NCBI GenBank assembly: GCA_945881885.1
Contig: CAMCVI010000009.1
Span: 23,423 to 87,422, forward strand
Source of the DNA: Chryseobacterium gleum
GTDB taxonomy: Bacteria > Bacteroidota > Bacteroidia > Flavobacteriales > Flavobacteriaceae
Reading direction: 5' to 3'
Length of the DNA: 64,000 nucleotides
In this document: one piece after another, positions 43,566 through 51,428 of the stretch
Numbering within the stretch: the stretch's first letter is position 1
How the letters are laid out: every line of letters starts with the position of its first letter
Program-made: the position numbers and the translations under genes
The notes under the pieces: generated by a model
The model's database searches: none
What the model was told of the DNA's origin: nothing
Seen by the model: only the letters and a program-made list of their open reading frames with translations

Positions 43566-43573
43566 TATATTTG
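43566..43573 (+). promoter_or_regulatory. -7 promoter element of the GNAT gene, three bases before the ATG
   Basis: TATATTTG, perfect match. The ATG is at 43577; the TTG at 43571 that extends the frame by two codons is part of this box. Confidence 0.6.
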
Positions 43574-43576
43574 CAA

Positions 43577-44059
43577 ATGGACTACATAATACGAAAAATT
43601 GAACCTAAAGACAATCTGAAAATTGCTTCAGTAATTCGAAATATTTTTGAAGAATTAGACGCTCCAAAAGTTGGAACTGCTTATGCCGATCCACATTTGA
43701 CCACTTTATTTGAAGTATATCAAGCTGACAACGAAATTTATTTTGTAGTAGAAAAAGATGAAATTATTTTGGGTGGATGTGGTATTGGAAATTTAATTGA
43801 TACCGAAATTAAAATATGTGAATTGCAAAAAATGTATTTAGCAAAAGAGGCCCGCGGCAAAGGAATCGCAAATGAATTAATGCAAAAATGTTTAGCATTT
43901 GCCAAACAAGTGGGTTATGATAAATGCTACATAGAAACCTTGCCATTTATGAAAGATGCGCAAAAATTATACGTAAAATCTGGTTTTACATATATTGATG
44001 GTCCGATGGGATCAACCGGACACAATGCTTGTGATGTATTTATGATTAAAGATTTGTGA
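43577..44059 (+). CDS. GNAT-family N-acetyltransferase
   Basis: 160 residues with the GNAT fold. Core motifs are ICELQKMYLAKEARGKGIANEL, where the Q/RxxGxG/A acetyl-CoA loop reads ARGKGIA, and YDKCYIETLPFMKDAQKLYVKSGF. The acceptor substrate is unknown. The ATG at 43577 is chosen over the TTG at 43571 because the latter lies in the -7 box. It overlaps nothing downstream; the prmC start is 80 bases after its stop. Confidence 0.88.
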   Translation: MDYIIRKIEPKDNLKIASVIRNIFEELDAPKVGTAYADPHLTTLFEVYQADNEIYFVVEKDEIILGGCGIGNLIDTEIKICELQKMYLAKEARGKGIANELMQKCLAFAKQVGYDKCYIETLPFMKDAQKLYVKSGFTYIDGPMGSTGHNACDVFMIKDL

Positions 44060-44063
44060 AATG

Positions 44064-44127
44064 TTTAACACAGATTTGCACAAATTTTCACCGATTAATT
44101 TGTGGTAATTTGTGTGAATCGGTGTTT
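44064..44127. repeat. Imperfect inverted repeat upstream of prmC
   Basis: The left arm AACACAGATTTGCACAAATT pairs with the right arm AATTTGTGTGAATCGGTGTT at 17 of 20 positions across a 24-base loop. Similar words are common between flavobacterial genes in my recollection. Confidence 0.5.
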
Positions 44128-44139
44128 AAAAAATATAAT

Positions 44140-45051
44140 ATGAACATTAAAAACTTAAAAGATTATTTTTTCTCTGAATTACAAACCATTCAGGATGTTT
44201 CTGAAATAGAAAGTTTCTTTTTTATTTTGACAGAATATGTTCATAATTTAAAAAGAATTGACGTTTCTCTAAATCCTGATTTTGAAATTACAGAATCGTA
44301 TTTTAATAAATGGAAAACCATAATTTCAGAACTTAAAACCGAAAAACCAATTCAATATATTACTGGTGAAGCCTGGTTTTATGGCTTACGATTTGAAGTC
44401 AACGAAAACACGTTAATTCCACGTCCTGAAACAGAAGAATTGGTAGAGTGGATAGTTGAAAGTCAAAAGTCAAAAGTCGAAAGTCAAAAGTTGAAAGTTG
44501 AAAATCTAAAAATCCAAAAATCTAACAATCTAACAATTCTAGATATAGGAACTGGTTCAGGTTGTATTCCTATTGCATTAAAAAAAGAAATTCCTAATGC
44601 TAACGTTTCTGCAATTGATGTTTCTGAAAAAGCACTTGAAATGGCTAGGAAAAATGCCTTAGACAACCAAGTTGAAGTGAATTTCATTCTTCAAGATATT
44701 TTACAATCTTCAAATCTTCAAATCTTCAAATCTCCAAATCTTCTTTTCGATATCATAGTTTCCAATCCGCCATATGTCCGAAATTTAGAGAAGTATGAAA
44801 TTAAAAAGAATGTTTTGGATTACGAACCGCATTTAGCGTTGTTCGTGGATGATACAGATGCATTATTATTTTATAGAAAAATTGCTCAATTGGCATTGAA
44901 AAGTTTAGTGCCTAACGGAAAATTGTTTTTCGAAATCAATCAATATTTAGCAAAAGAAACGGTTGAATTATTAGAGCAATTAGATTTCAAAAATATCGAA
45001 CTTCGTAAAGATTTTATGGGTAATGACAGAATGATTTGTTGTAATTTATAA
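44140..45051 (+). CDS. prmC: Peptide chain release factor N5-glutamine methyltransferase
   Basis: 303 residues. It methylates the GGQ glutamine of release factors RF1 and RF2. An N-terminal helical domain carries PIQYITGEAWFYGLRF and LIPRPETEELVEW. The SAM site is ILDIGTGSGCIPIAL and the catalytic motif NPPYV. Two in-frame insertions made of tandem repeat DNA interrupt normal spacing: about 20 residues of SQKSKVESQKLKVEN type before the GTGSG motif, and LQSSNLQIFKSPN before NPPY. Both lie in likely surface loops. The ATG at 44140 is chosen; an upstream extension runs through the inverted repeat. Confidence 0.93.
   Translation: MNIKNLKDYFFSELQTIQDVSEIESFFFILTEYVHNLKRIDVSLNPDFEITESYFNKWKTIISELKTEKPIQYITGEAWFYGLRFEVNENTLIPRPETEELVEWIVESQKSKVESQKLKVENLKIQKSNNLTILDIGTGSGCIPIALKKEIPNANVSAIDVSEKALEMARKNALDNQVEVNFILQDILQSSNLQIFKSPNLLFDIIVSNPPYVRNLEKYEIKKNVLDYEPHLALFVDDTDALLFYRKIAQLALKSLVPNGKLFFEINQYLAKETVELLEQLDFKNIELRKDFMGNDRMICCNL
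44458..44535 (+). repeat. Short tandem repeats inside prmC (first insertion)
   Basis: Degenerate copies of GAAAGTCAAAAGTC grade into AAAATCTAAC words. The tract stays in frame and encodes a Lys/Ser/Gln-rich segment absent from typical PrmC. Confidence 0.7.
44699..44747 (+). repeat. Short tandem repeats inside prmC (second insertion)
   Basis: Repeated TCTTCAAA/TCTCCAAA words, in frame, encode the extra LQSSNLQIFKSPNL segment before the NPPY motif. Confidence 0.65.
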
Positions 45052-45078
45052 CTTCAAAATTCGACGAATTTTGAAAAT

Positions 45079-46320
45079 TTATTCATAACGCAACGCCTCA
45101 ACTGGATCCAATTTTGATGCTTTTATTGCAGGATACAAACCAGAAATAATGGTGACAATAAACGTGGTAACAAATGCTGCAATAATTGCCGCCCAAGGTA
45201 TCACAAATTCAAAACCCGCTACGTTTGCAATTAATGTGCCAAGTAATAATCCTAAAATTATTCCAATTATGCCACCAATTTGACTAATAACAAAGGTTTC
45301 TGTGAAAAATTGCCAAGCAATGGTAATGCTTTTTGCACCAAGCGCCTTTCTTATCCCAATTTCACGTGTTCTTTCTGAAACGGAAACCAACATAATATTC
45401 ATCAATGCTATTGTAGACCCAAAAATAGTTATAGCACCAATAGCTATTGCTGCAATGTTAATTATGGCAATATTTTCTCCTAATTTCTGAATTAAATCGT
45501 CGCTACGTTTGATACCAAAATTGTCTTTTTCTACTGGATTTAATTTTCTAACTCGACGCATGGTTAAAATCGAATTGTCAACTGATTCGTCCAATAATTG
45601 TTTATTACTAATTTTTACAGCTATATCATAATTAATATTTGGCTGAGAAAAAATAGAACGACCAATCTGTATCGGAATAATAATTCGTAAATCTTGATTG
45701 TTACCAAAAGTGGCCCCTTTTTCCTTCAATAATCCAATGACTTTAAATTTGGCACCTCGTACAGAAATAGTTTTGTCTATAGGATTTACACCTTCAAACA
45801 AACCATCTTTAAAGTTGGCACCTACGATACATACATAATTATTGTTATCTACGTCAAATGAATTAAAATTTCTACCCGATTCTAAGTCGAAACCATTATT
45901 TGGAATAAAATTTTCGTCAGCGCCTAAAACGGTAATTTCTGGATCTGTTTTTTTATTCTCAAATTTTACTTCTGCATTCCCTGAAGCAGTAAATGAAAGT
46001 GATGTGGCGGTAAGCGGAAAATTAAATTTATCCTTAAATGCCTTTGCTTGTGGATAGCTTATTATAGGATTAATTTTTTGAGCACGATCATTTCGTTTAA
46101 TTTGTTCTGAAAAATCATACTGACTTATTGAAAAAGTATTGGCACCCATTGAAGCAAAATTTCCAAATAGATTGTTTTCTAATGCTTTGGTTAAAGTTAA
46201 AATTCCTACCAAAAAAGTAATCCCAATAACAATAATAAATACTGTCAAAAAGGTGCGTAGTGCCTGACTTCTAATAGAATCAATAGCAATTTTTGTATTT
46301 TCTTTAAATAATCCAATCAT
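45079..46320 (-). CDS. MacB/FtsX-type ABC transporter permease
   Basis: 413 residues. One N-terminal membrane helix (about 21–45, LTVFIIVIGITFLVGILTL), a large periplasmic MacB-like domain (about 50–270) and three C-terminal helices ending in AIKASKLDPVEALRYE, the conserved cytoplasmic end of this family, with SVSERTREIGIRKALGA before it. Such permeases pair with a LolD/MacB-type ATPase for export or lipoprotein trafficking; no ATPase gene is adjacent. Confidence 0.92.
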   Translation of the reverse strand: MIGLFKENTKIAIDSIRSQALRTFLTVFIIVIGITFLVGILTLTKALENNLFGNFASMGANTFSISQYDFSEQIKRNDRAQKINPIISYPQAKAFKDKFNFPLTATSLSFTASGNAEVKFENKKTDPEITVLGADENFIPNNGFDLESGRNFNSFDVDNNNYVCIVGANFKDGLFEGVNPIDKTISVRGAKFKVIGLLKEKGATFGNNQDLRIIIPIQIGRSIFSQPNINYDIAVKISNKQLLDESVDNSILTMRRVRKLNPVEKDNFGIKRSDDLIQKLGENIAIINIAAIAIGAITIFGSTIALMNIMLVSVSERTREIGIRKALGAKSITIAWQFFTETFVISQIGGIIGIILGLLLGTLIANVAGFEFVIPWAAIIAAFVTTFIVTIISGLYPAIKASKLDPVEALRYE

Positions 46321-46396
46321 ATCTATTTGTAGTTTATTTTATGTTTTTGTTACATTTTTTTTGATAATTGAAAATTCAAAAACAGATATTGATGTT

Positions 46397-46447
46397 GCCA
46401 TTGATTTTTGCCATTGTCATTGCCATTGATTTTTGCCATTGATTTTT
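46397..46447. repeat. 13-bp tandem repeat upstream of hisS
   Basis: The unit GCCATTGATTTTT occurs at 46397, 46422 and 46435, with a degenerate 12-bp copy at 46410. The tract lies between the divergent permease gene and hisS. Confidence 0.75.
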
Positions 46448-46525
46448 GCGAATCCATTTAAAAGTCAGATATTTGCATTTCAATAATTGATAATTGGCAA
46501 ATTGCCATATTAACTTATTACTATT

Positions 46526-47896
46526 ATGGCATCAAAACCAAGTATTCCAAAAGGAACTCGCGATTTTTCATCTACAGAAGTAGCAAAAAGAAATTATATA
46601 TTTTCTATCATAAAATCAAATTTCGAACAATTTGGCTTTCAACCTATTGAAACCCCATCTTTTGAAAATTCGGATACTTTAATGGGAAAATATGGTGAGG
46701 AAGGCGACAGACTAATTTTTAAAATATTGAATTCTGGTGAGTATTTAGAAAAAGTTGCTGATGAAGATTTATCAGGAAAAAACACCAAAAAAATTACAAG
46801 TCAAATCTCAGAAAAAGCCTTACGTTACGACTTAACCGTGCCTTTCGCACGTTATGTAGTGCAACATCAAAATGAATTAGAATTTCCGTTTAAAAGATAT
46901 CAAATTCAACCTGTTTGGCGTGCGGATAGACCACAAAAAGGACGTTTTAGAGAGTTTTTTCAATGTGATGCGGATGTCGTAGGAAGTGATTCGCTTTGGC
47001 AAGAAGTGGAATTTGTACAATTATACGATACCATTTTCTCTGCTTTAGGTTTGAAAGGGGTAAACATAAAAATTAATAATCGTAAAATCTTATCCGGAAT
47101 TGCTGAGGTGATTGGCGCTTCAGATAAATTAATTGATTTCACGGTTGCTTTAGATAAATTAGATAAAATTGGCGAAGACGGTGTGAAAAAAGAAATGCTT
47201 GAAAAAGGAATTTCAGAAGCAGCTATTGAAAAAGTACAACCGCTTTTCAATTTTACTGGAAATACCAATAAAAAAATTGAAAAGTTAGCCACGCTTTTAG
47301 CTTCCTCAAATGAAGGTTTAAAAGGTGTTGAAGAATTGAAATTTATTTGTAATGCCATACATGAATTAGGTTTGCAATCTGCAAATTTAGATGTAGATGT
47401 TACTTTAGCTCGTGGATTAAATTACTATACAGGTGCTATTTTTGAGGTAGAAGCTCCAAAAGAGGTAGCTATGGGTTCCATCGGTGGTGGTGGACGTTAT
47501 GATGATTTAACAGGTATTTTTGGATTAAAAAATATGAGTGGCGTAGGAATTTCTTTCGGATTAGATAGAATTTATTTGGTTTTAGAAGAATTGGGTTTGT
47601 TTCCAGAAACAGTAACTACAACTTCAAAAGCATTATTTATAAATTTTGGTGAAGCCGAAACGTTATTTTCATTAAAAGCCATTGCGCAATTAAGACAAAA
47701 CGGAATTAAAGTTGAAATGTATCCAGATGCAGCTAAAATGGCCAAACAATTCCAATTTGCTGAGAAAAAAGGCATTCAATTTGCCGTTTTAGTAGGCGGA
47801 GAAGAAATGAAACAAAATCAATATAAAATTAAAGATTTGGTTTCTGGTGTACAAGAAATAGTTTCGATAGAAGAGTTAATAGAAAAATTAAAATAA
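46526..47896 (+). CDS. hisS: Histidyl-tRNA synthetase
   Basis: 456-residue class II synthetase. Motif 1 begins after [11 protein letters not shown], motif 2 is [26 protein letters not shown], and the His-specific motifs [16 protein letters not shown] and [16 protein letters not shown] are intact. Motif 3 is [16 protein letters not shown], followed by the C-terminal anticodon-binding domain. It is longer than E. coli HisRS by about 30 residues, as is common in Bacteroidetes. The next gene, MATE, has its own -7 box. Confidence 0.96.
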   Translation: MASKPSIPKGTRDFSSTEVAKRNYIFSIIKSNFEQFGFQPIETPSFENSDTLMGKYGEEGDRLIFKILNSGEYLEKVADEDLSGKNTKKITSQISEKALRYDLTVPFARYVVQHQNELEFPFKRYQIQPVWRADRPQKGRFREFFQCDADVVGSDSLWQEVEFVQLYDTIFSALGLKGVNIKINNRKILSGIAEVIGASDKLIDFTVALDKLDKIGEDGVKKEMLEKGISEAAIEKVQPLFNFTGNTNKKIEKLATLLASSNEGLKGVEELKFICNAIHELGLQSANLDVDVTLARGLNYYTGAIFEVEAPKEVAMGSIGGGGRYDDLTGIFGLKNMSGVGISFGLDRIYLVLEELGLFPETVTTTSKALFINFGEAETLFSLKAIAQLRQNGIKVEMYPDAAKMAKQFQFAEKKGIQFAVLVGGEEMKQNQYKIKDLVSGVQEIVSIEELIEKLK

Positions 47897-47903
47897 GATA
47901 TTA

Positions 47904-47992
47904 CGCAGAGACACACTGAGAAACACAAAAACGATTCACAAAATTATTTTTGTATTCTGTGTAACTCTGCGAACCTCTGCGAACCTTTGTGT
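47904..47992. repeat. Inverted and tandem CGCAGAG/CTCTGCG repeats between hisS and MATE genes
   Basis: CGCAGAG near 47904 faces two tandem CTCTGCGAAC copies (47965–47974 and 47975–47984), a third degenerate copy following. The words CTGTGTAACTCTGCG are, from memory, widespread intergenic sequences in Flavobacterium. Confidence 0.55.
47945..47952 (+). promoter_or_regulatory. -7 promoter element of MATE gene
   Basis: TATTTTTG, perfect match, 46 bases before the ATG at 47999 and inside the repeat region. Confidence 0.45.
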
Positions 47993-47998
47993 AACAAA

Positions 47999-49357
47999 AT
48001 GAAAAAATACTTCCAAGAATTCAAATATAATTTCAATTTAGCTTTACCTGTTATTTTAGGAATGGTGGGTCACACGCTAGTTGGAGTTGTAGATAATATT
48101 TTTGTAGGACAATTGGGTTCTACAGAATTAGCTGCGGTTTCTTTAGGAAATAGTTTTATATTCATAGGCATGTCAATAGGAATTGGATTTTCTACAGCTA
48201 TTACACCAATTATAGCCGAATTTGACAGTACAAAAGATAGAGAAGGTGGAAGAACCGCTTTTCAAAACGGATTAATTTTATGTACCATTTTAGGTTTTGG
48301 ATTGTTCTTTTTATTACTTTTTGCCAAACCCTTATTGTCATTCATGAACCAGCCTGCAGATGTAGTGAAATTAGCCAAACCATTCTTAGATATTGTAGGC
48401 TTTTCATTAGTACCACTTGTAATTTTTCAAGCATACAAACAGTTTGCAGATGGAATGAGCGAAACAAAATATTCCATGTATGCCACAATTTACGGAAACA
48501 TTATAAATATAGTAATTAATGCTTTATTGGTTTTTGGATTGTTTATGTTTCCTAAAATGGGTATTGTTGGCTCGGCAATAGGTACCTTAATAGCACGTAT
48601 TTTTATGGTAATTTACATGCATTATATTTTGTCTAAAAACGATAAATTTAAATCTTTCTTTAAGAATTTTGGTTGGCAATCATTTCAAAAAAGTGTTTCA
48701 GATAAAATTATTAAGTTGGGTATTCCTTCTTCTATGCAAATGTTTTTTGAAGTGGCATTATTTACAGGGGCCATTTGGTTGTGTGGAATGATAGGCACTA
48801 CTAGTCAAGCAGCTAATCAAATTGCATTAAGTTTGGCTTCATTAACTTTTATGTTTGCCATGGGATTAAGTGTTACAGCTATGATTCGGGTAGCCAATCA
48901 GAAAGGATTGAATGATTATAAAAAACTAAATACGGTAGCCCATTCTATTTTCTTAATGGCAATAATTTTAGAAATTATTTTCGCACTAATTTTTATGTTA
49001 GGCAGTCAGGTTTTTCCCTCGTTTTTTGTAAATTCAGAAATGGCATTAAATGCAACTGAAGTGAAAGAAGTACTTTCTGTATCTTCAAAATTATTAATTA
49101 TTGCGGCATTTTTCCAAATTTCAGACGGTATTCAAGTGGTAGTTTTAGGCGCTTTACGTGGTTTGCAAGATGTAAAAGTACCCATGTATTTAACTTTTGT
49201 GGCGTATTGGATTATTGGTTTTCCAATATCCATTTATTTGGGATTGTATACAAATTTAAAAGCTGAAGGTGTTTGGATTGGATTATTAGCAGGATTAACA
49301 GCTGCTGCATTGCTGCTTTATCTAAGATTTAGATTTCTATTAAAACAACATAGATAA
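47999..49357 (+). CDS. MATE-family multidrug/sodium antiporter
   Basis: 452 residues with 12 predicted membrane helices in two homologous halves. The first half starts FNLALPVILGMVGHTLVGVVDN followed by FVGQLGSTELAAVSLGNS, the classic MATE N-terminal segment; the second half has NQIALSLASLTFMFAMGLSVTAMIRVANQ. It likely exports organic cations or drugs in exchange for H+ or Na+. The ATG at 47999 is chosen over an upstream GTG. Substrate is unknown. Confidence 0.93.
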   Translation: MKKYFQEFKYNFNLALPVILGMVGHTLVGVVDNIFVGQLGSTELAAVSLGNSFIFIGMSIGIGFSTAITPIIAEFDSTKDREGGRTAFQNGLILCTILGFGLFFLLLFAKPLLSFMNQPADVVKLAKPFLDIVGFSLVPLVIFQAYKQFADGMSETKYSMYATIYGNIINIVINALLVFGLFMFPKMGIVGSAIGTLIARIFMVIYMHYILSKNDKFKSFFKNFGWQSFQKSVSDKIIKLGIPSSMQMFFEVALFTGAIWLCGMIGTTSQAANQIALSLASLTFMFAMGLSVTAMIRVANQKGLNDYKKLNTVAHSIFLMAIILEIIFALIFMLGSQVFPSFFVNSEMALNATEVKEVLSVSSKLLIIAAFFQISDGIQVVVLGALRGLQDVKVPMYLTFVAYWIIGFPISIYLGLYTNLKAEGVWIGLLAGLTAAALLLYLRFRFLLKQHR

Positions 49358-49371
49358 ATTTAGAAAATAGA

Positions 49372-49420
49372 TCATAGATTAAAGACAAAAGATTAAAGAT
49401 TAAAGATGAAAGACAAAAAA
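49372..49420. repeat. Degenerate GATTAAA/AGAC short tandem repeat
   Basis: Consecutive GATTAAAGA and AAAGACAAAA words lie between the MATE gene and the small acidic gene. It is low-complexity DNA of the same style as the first insertion in prmC. Confidence 0.6.
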
Positions 49421-49424
49421 TTTG

Positions 49425-49432
49425 TACTTTTG
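49425..49432 (+). promoter_or_regulatory. -7 promoter element of the small acidic protein gene
   Basis: TACTTTTG, perfect match, 41 bases before the ATG at 49474. Confidence 0.5.
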
Positions 49433-49473
49433 AAAATTCAAAATTTATAATTTACAATTCAAAATTTTAAAAC

Positions 49474-49704
49474 ATGGAATTACCAAAATTTGTAACAGGT
49501 GACAACACCGATTTTCCAGATGATATTTTTGTTATTCATTTAGAATATCCGCGATTTTTTATCAATCTAAAAGACGATTCTGTAGAATTTTTAGAAGATG
49601 TTGAAGAAGAAGACCAAAAAGAACTTGAAGTTGAAATGGAACATTTAATTACGCTAGCTGGCGAATTTTACGACCGCGAAATGGAACGTTACGAAAAAGT
49701 ATAA
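49474..49704 (+). CDS. Small acidic protein of unknown function
   Basis: 76 residues, strongly acidic, with a run of Glu/Asp near 41–56 (EDVEEEDQKELEVEME). No signal peptide or membrane segment. The start MELPKFVTGDNTDFPDDIFV and the internal VIHLEYPRFFINL look like a small folded domain. I recognise it as a type of conserved flavobacterial protein but not its role. It has a promoter and terminator of its own. Confidence 0.75.
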   Translation: MELPKFVTGDNTDFPDDIFVIHLEYPRFFINLKDDSVEFLEDVEEEDQKELEVEMEHLITLAGEFYDREMERYEKV

Positions 49705-49708
49705 AAAA

Positions 49709-49735
49709 AACCGATAGTTATCTATCGGTTTTTTT
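49709..49735 (+). terminator. Terminator of the small acidic protein gene
   Basis: 7-bp perfect stem CCGATAG/CTATCGG with a TTAT loop, preceded by A residues and followed by seven T residues. The A tract allows use from either side. Confidence 0.85.
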
Positions 49736-49738
49736 AAT

Positions 49739-49776
49739 CTAAAAATCTAACAAGTCTGTGTAGTCTAACAAGTCTA
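49739..49776. repeat. AGTCTAAC short tandem repeat before the selO stop
   Basis: The word AAGTCTAAC or close variants occurs three to four times in about 38 bases. No function is evident. Confidence 0.55.
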
Positions 49777-49778
49777 AC

Positions 49779-51344
49779 CTAAGAGCTACAACTCAGCATA
49801 GAACTTCCAATTTTTTCTCTTGCCCAATCGGGTCTTTTAGCAAACCATTTTTCAAATTCGGGTTGTTCATCATGCGGATTTAAAAGGAGTTTGTACAATT
49901 CATTTAATAACGAATAATCTTCCTTATCTGCCAATTCAATCGCCATTTGCGCCATATAATTTCGTAAAACATATTTTGGATTTACCGAATTTTGGAGTGT
50001 TTTTCGTTCTTGGTCTGTAACTACTTCTTTATTCAAAAGTGTTAGATAGTGCGCAAACCAAAAATGCCAAGTTTCTAAAACAATGCCTCTAACTTCTTCA
50101 GGTTTGTAAAAGGAAGCGGTAATTTTTGCTACACAATCTTCACTAGTATCTGTTTTTTCAATCTGATTTAAATTTCTAAAGAAAATCGTATAATCAGTTT
50201 CCGTTTGTTCTAAATTATATAGCAATTGTTGAATCAGATTTTCGTTTTCGTCATTTTTTGATGTAATTCCGAGTTTTTTCAACATCATTTCTAAAAAATC
50301 TTCATCGTATTTTTGGGCATAATCATTAAGAATTTCTTCCAAAGGTGCAGCTTCTTCAATTAGCGGATAAAGTGCATTGGCCAATTGGTATAAATTCCAT
50401 AAAGCAATGTTTGATTGGTTGCCAAATCGGTATCTTTTGCCAGTTGCATCAGTTGTGTTGGGTGTCCAATTCGGATTGTAATCTTCAAGCCATCCGTAAG
50501 GTCCGTAATCAATTGTTATGCCGTGAATGCTCATATTATCGGTATTCATTACGCCATGCACAAATCCTACACGCTGCCAATGCACTATCATTTCTCTTGT
50601 TTTTTCGGCAATAGTTTTGAAAAATGCAATGTATTTTTCTTTTCCGTCTATTTTAATTTCAGGATAGTAAGTTGTAATTGTATAGTCAGCAAGTAATTTT
50701 AAATTTTCAATGTCATTTTGTGATGCAAACAATTCAAAACTTCCAAAACGAATAAAACTTGGTGCTATTCGGCACACAATTGCGCCTTTTTCTAACGCGG
50801 CATTTCCATCGTACATGACATCTCGAACCACTTCATCGCCAGTGGAAACTAATGATAAAGAACGGGTTGTAGGAACGCCCAAATGAAACATAGCTTCACT
50901 ACATAAATGTTCTCGAATAGACGATCTTAAAACCGCCAAACCATCAGCGCGTCTGGAGTAGGGCGTAGGACCAGCACCTTTTAATTGTAAGGTAAAAAGC
51001 TGATTGTTATGTTCAATTTCACCTAGTACAATTGCTCTTCCATCTCCAAGTTGTCCAGCCCAATTACCAAACTGATGCCCGGCATAGTTCATAGCAAATG
51101 GTTTCGAGTTTCCAATAATTTCTGTACCAGAAACCAAATTTAAAAACGATTCAGATTGTACAAAATTATCTGAAAAACCAATTAAATTCTGAACTTCTTT
51201 AGCAATATGAAGTATTTTTGGACGACTAGGAATTTTCGGTTTTACATAAGAAAAAGCAGCGTTACTGACTTGACGCGTATAGTTTTCTTCAATAGGATCT
51301 GAAGGCAAATTTGTGGTAAACTTATGAAGAAATTGAATTGACAT
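49779..51344 (-). CDS. selO: SelO-family protein adenylyltransferase (YdiU/UPF0061)
   Basis: 521-residue pseudokinase-fold enzyme that AMPylates proteins. Diagnostic segments: FAMNYAGHQFGNWAGQLGDG, GRAIVLGE, QLKGAGPTPYSRRADGLAVL, REHLCSEAMFHLG and VHGVMNTDNMSIHGITIDYG (active-site Asn/Asp). The C-terminus ends SCSS, the conserved tail where animal SelO carries selenocysteine; here it is cysteine. The ATG at 51344 (MSIQFLHKF) fits the family; the longer frame runs through the divergent promoter region. It is divergent from a class V aminotransferase/selenocysteine-lyase-like gene. Confidence 0.93.
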   Translation of the reverse strand: MSIQFLHKFTTNLPSDPIEENYTRQVSNAAFSYVKPKIPSRPKILHIAKEVQNLIGFSDNFVQSESFLNLVSGTEIIGNSKPFAMNYAGHQFGNWAGQLGDGRAIVLGEIEHNNQLFTLQLKGAGPTPYSRRADGLAVLRSSIREHLCSEAMFHLGVPTTRSLSLVSTGDEVVRDVMYDGNAALEKGAIVCRIAPSFIRFGSFELFASQNDIENLKLLADYTITTYYPEIKIDGKEKYIAFFKTIAEKTREMIVHWQRVGFVHGVMNTDNMSIHGITIDYGPYGWLEDYNPNWTPNTTDATGKRYRFGNQSNIALWNLYQLANALYPLIEEAAPLEEILNDYAQKYDEDFLEMMLKKLGITSKNDENENLIQQLLYNLEQTETDYTIFFRNLNQIEKTDTSEDCVAKITASFYKPEEVRGIVLETWHFWFAHYLTLLNKEVVTDQERKTLQNSVNPKYVLRNYMAQMAIELADKEDYSLLNELYKLLLNPHDEQPEFEKWFAKRPDWAREKIGSSMLSCSS

Positions 51345-51361
51345 GGGTTTAAAATAATTTA

Positions 51362-51369
51362 CAAAGTTA
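51362..51369 (-). promoter_or_regulatory. -7 promoter element of selO
   Basis: Minus-strand TAACTTTG, perfect match, 17 bases before the ATG at 51344. Confidence 0.55.
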
Positions 51370-51404
51370 CAGAATAAAATTTTTATAAGATATTTAATAA
51401 AATG

Positions 51405-51412
51405 TATATTTG
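51405..51412 (+). promoter_or_regulatory. -7 promoter element of the class V aminotransferase gene
   Basis: TATATTTG, perfect match, 16 bases before the ATG at 51429. Together with the selO box it makes an 84-base divergent promoter region. Confidence 0.55.
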
Positions 51413-51428
51413 TAGCAAATTTCATAGC

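Noticed and set aside
44056..44139. 28-codon N-terminal extension of prmC
   Set aside because: It is encoded by the inverted repeat and has no relation to PrmC. The ATG at 44140 starts a normal N-terminal domain.
49779..49805. Selenocysteine at the selO C-terminus
   Set aside because: The tail reads SCSS with a cysteine codon and the frame ends at a normal stop. No UGA or SECIS-like structure is involved.
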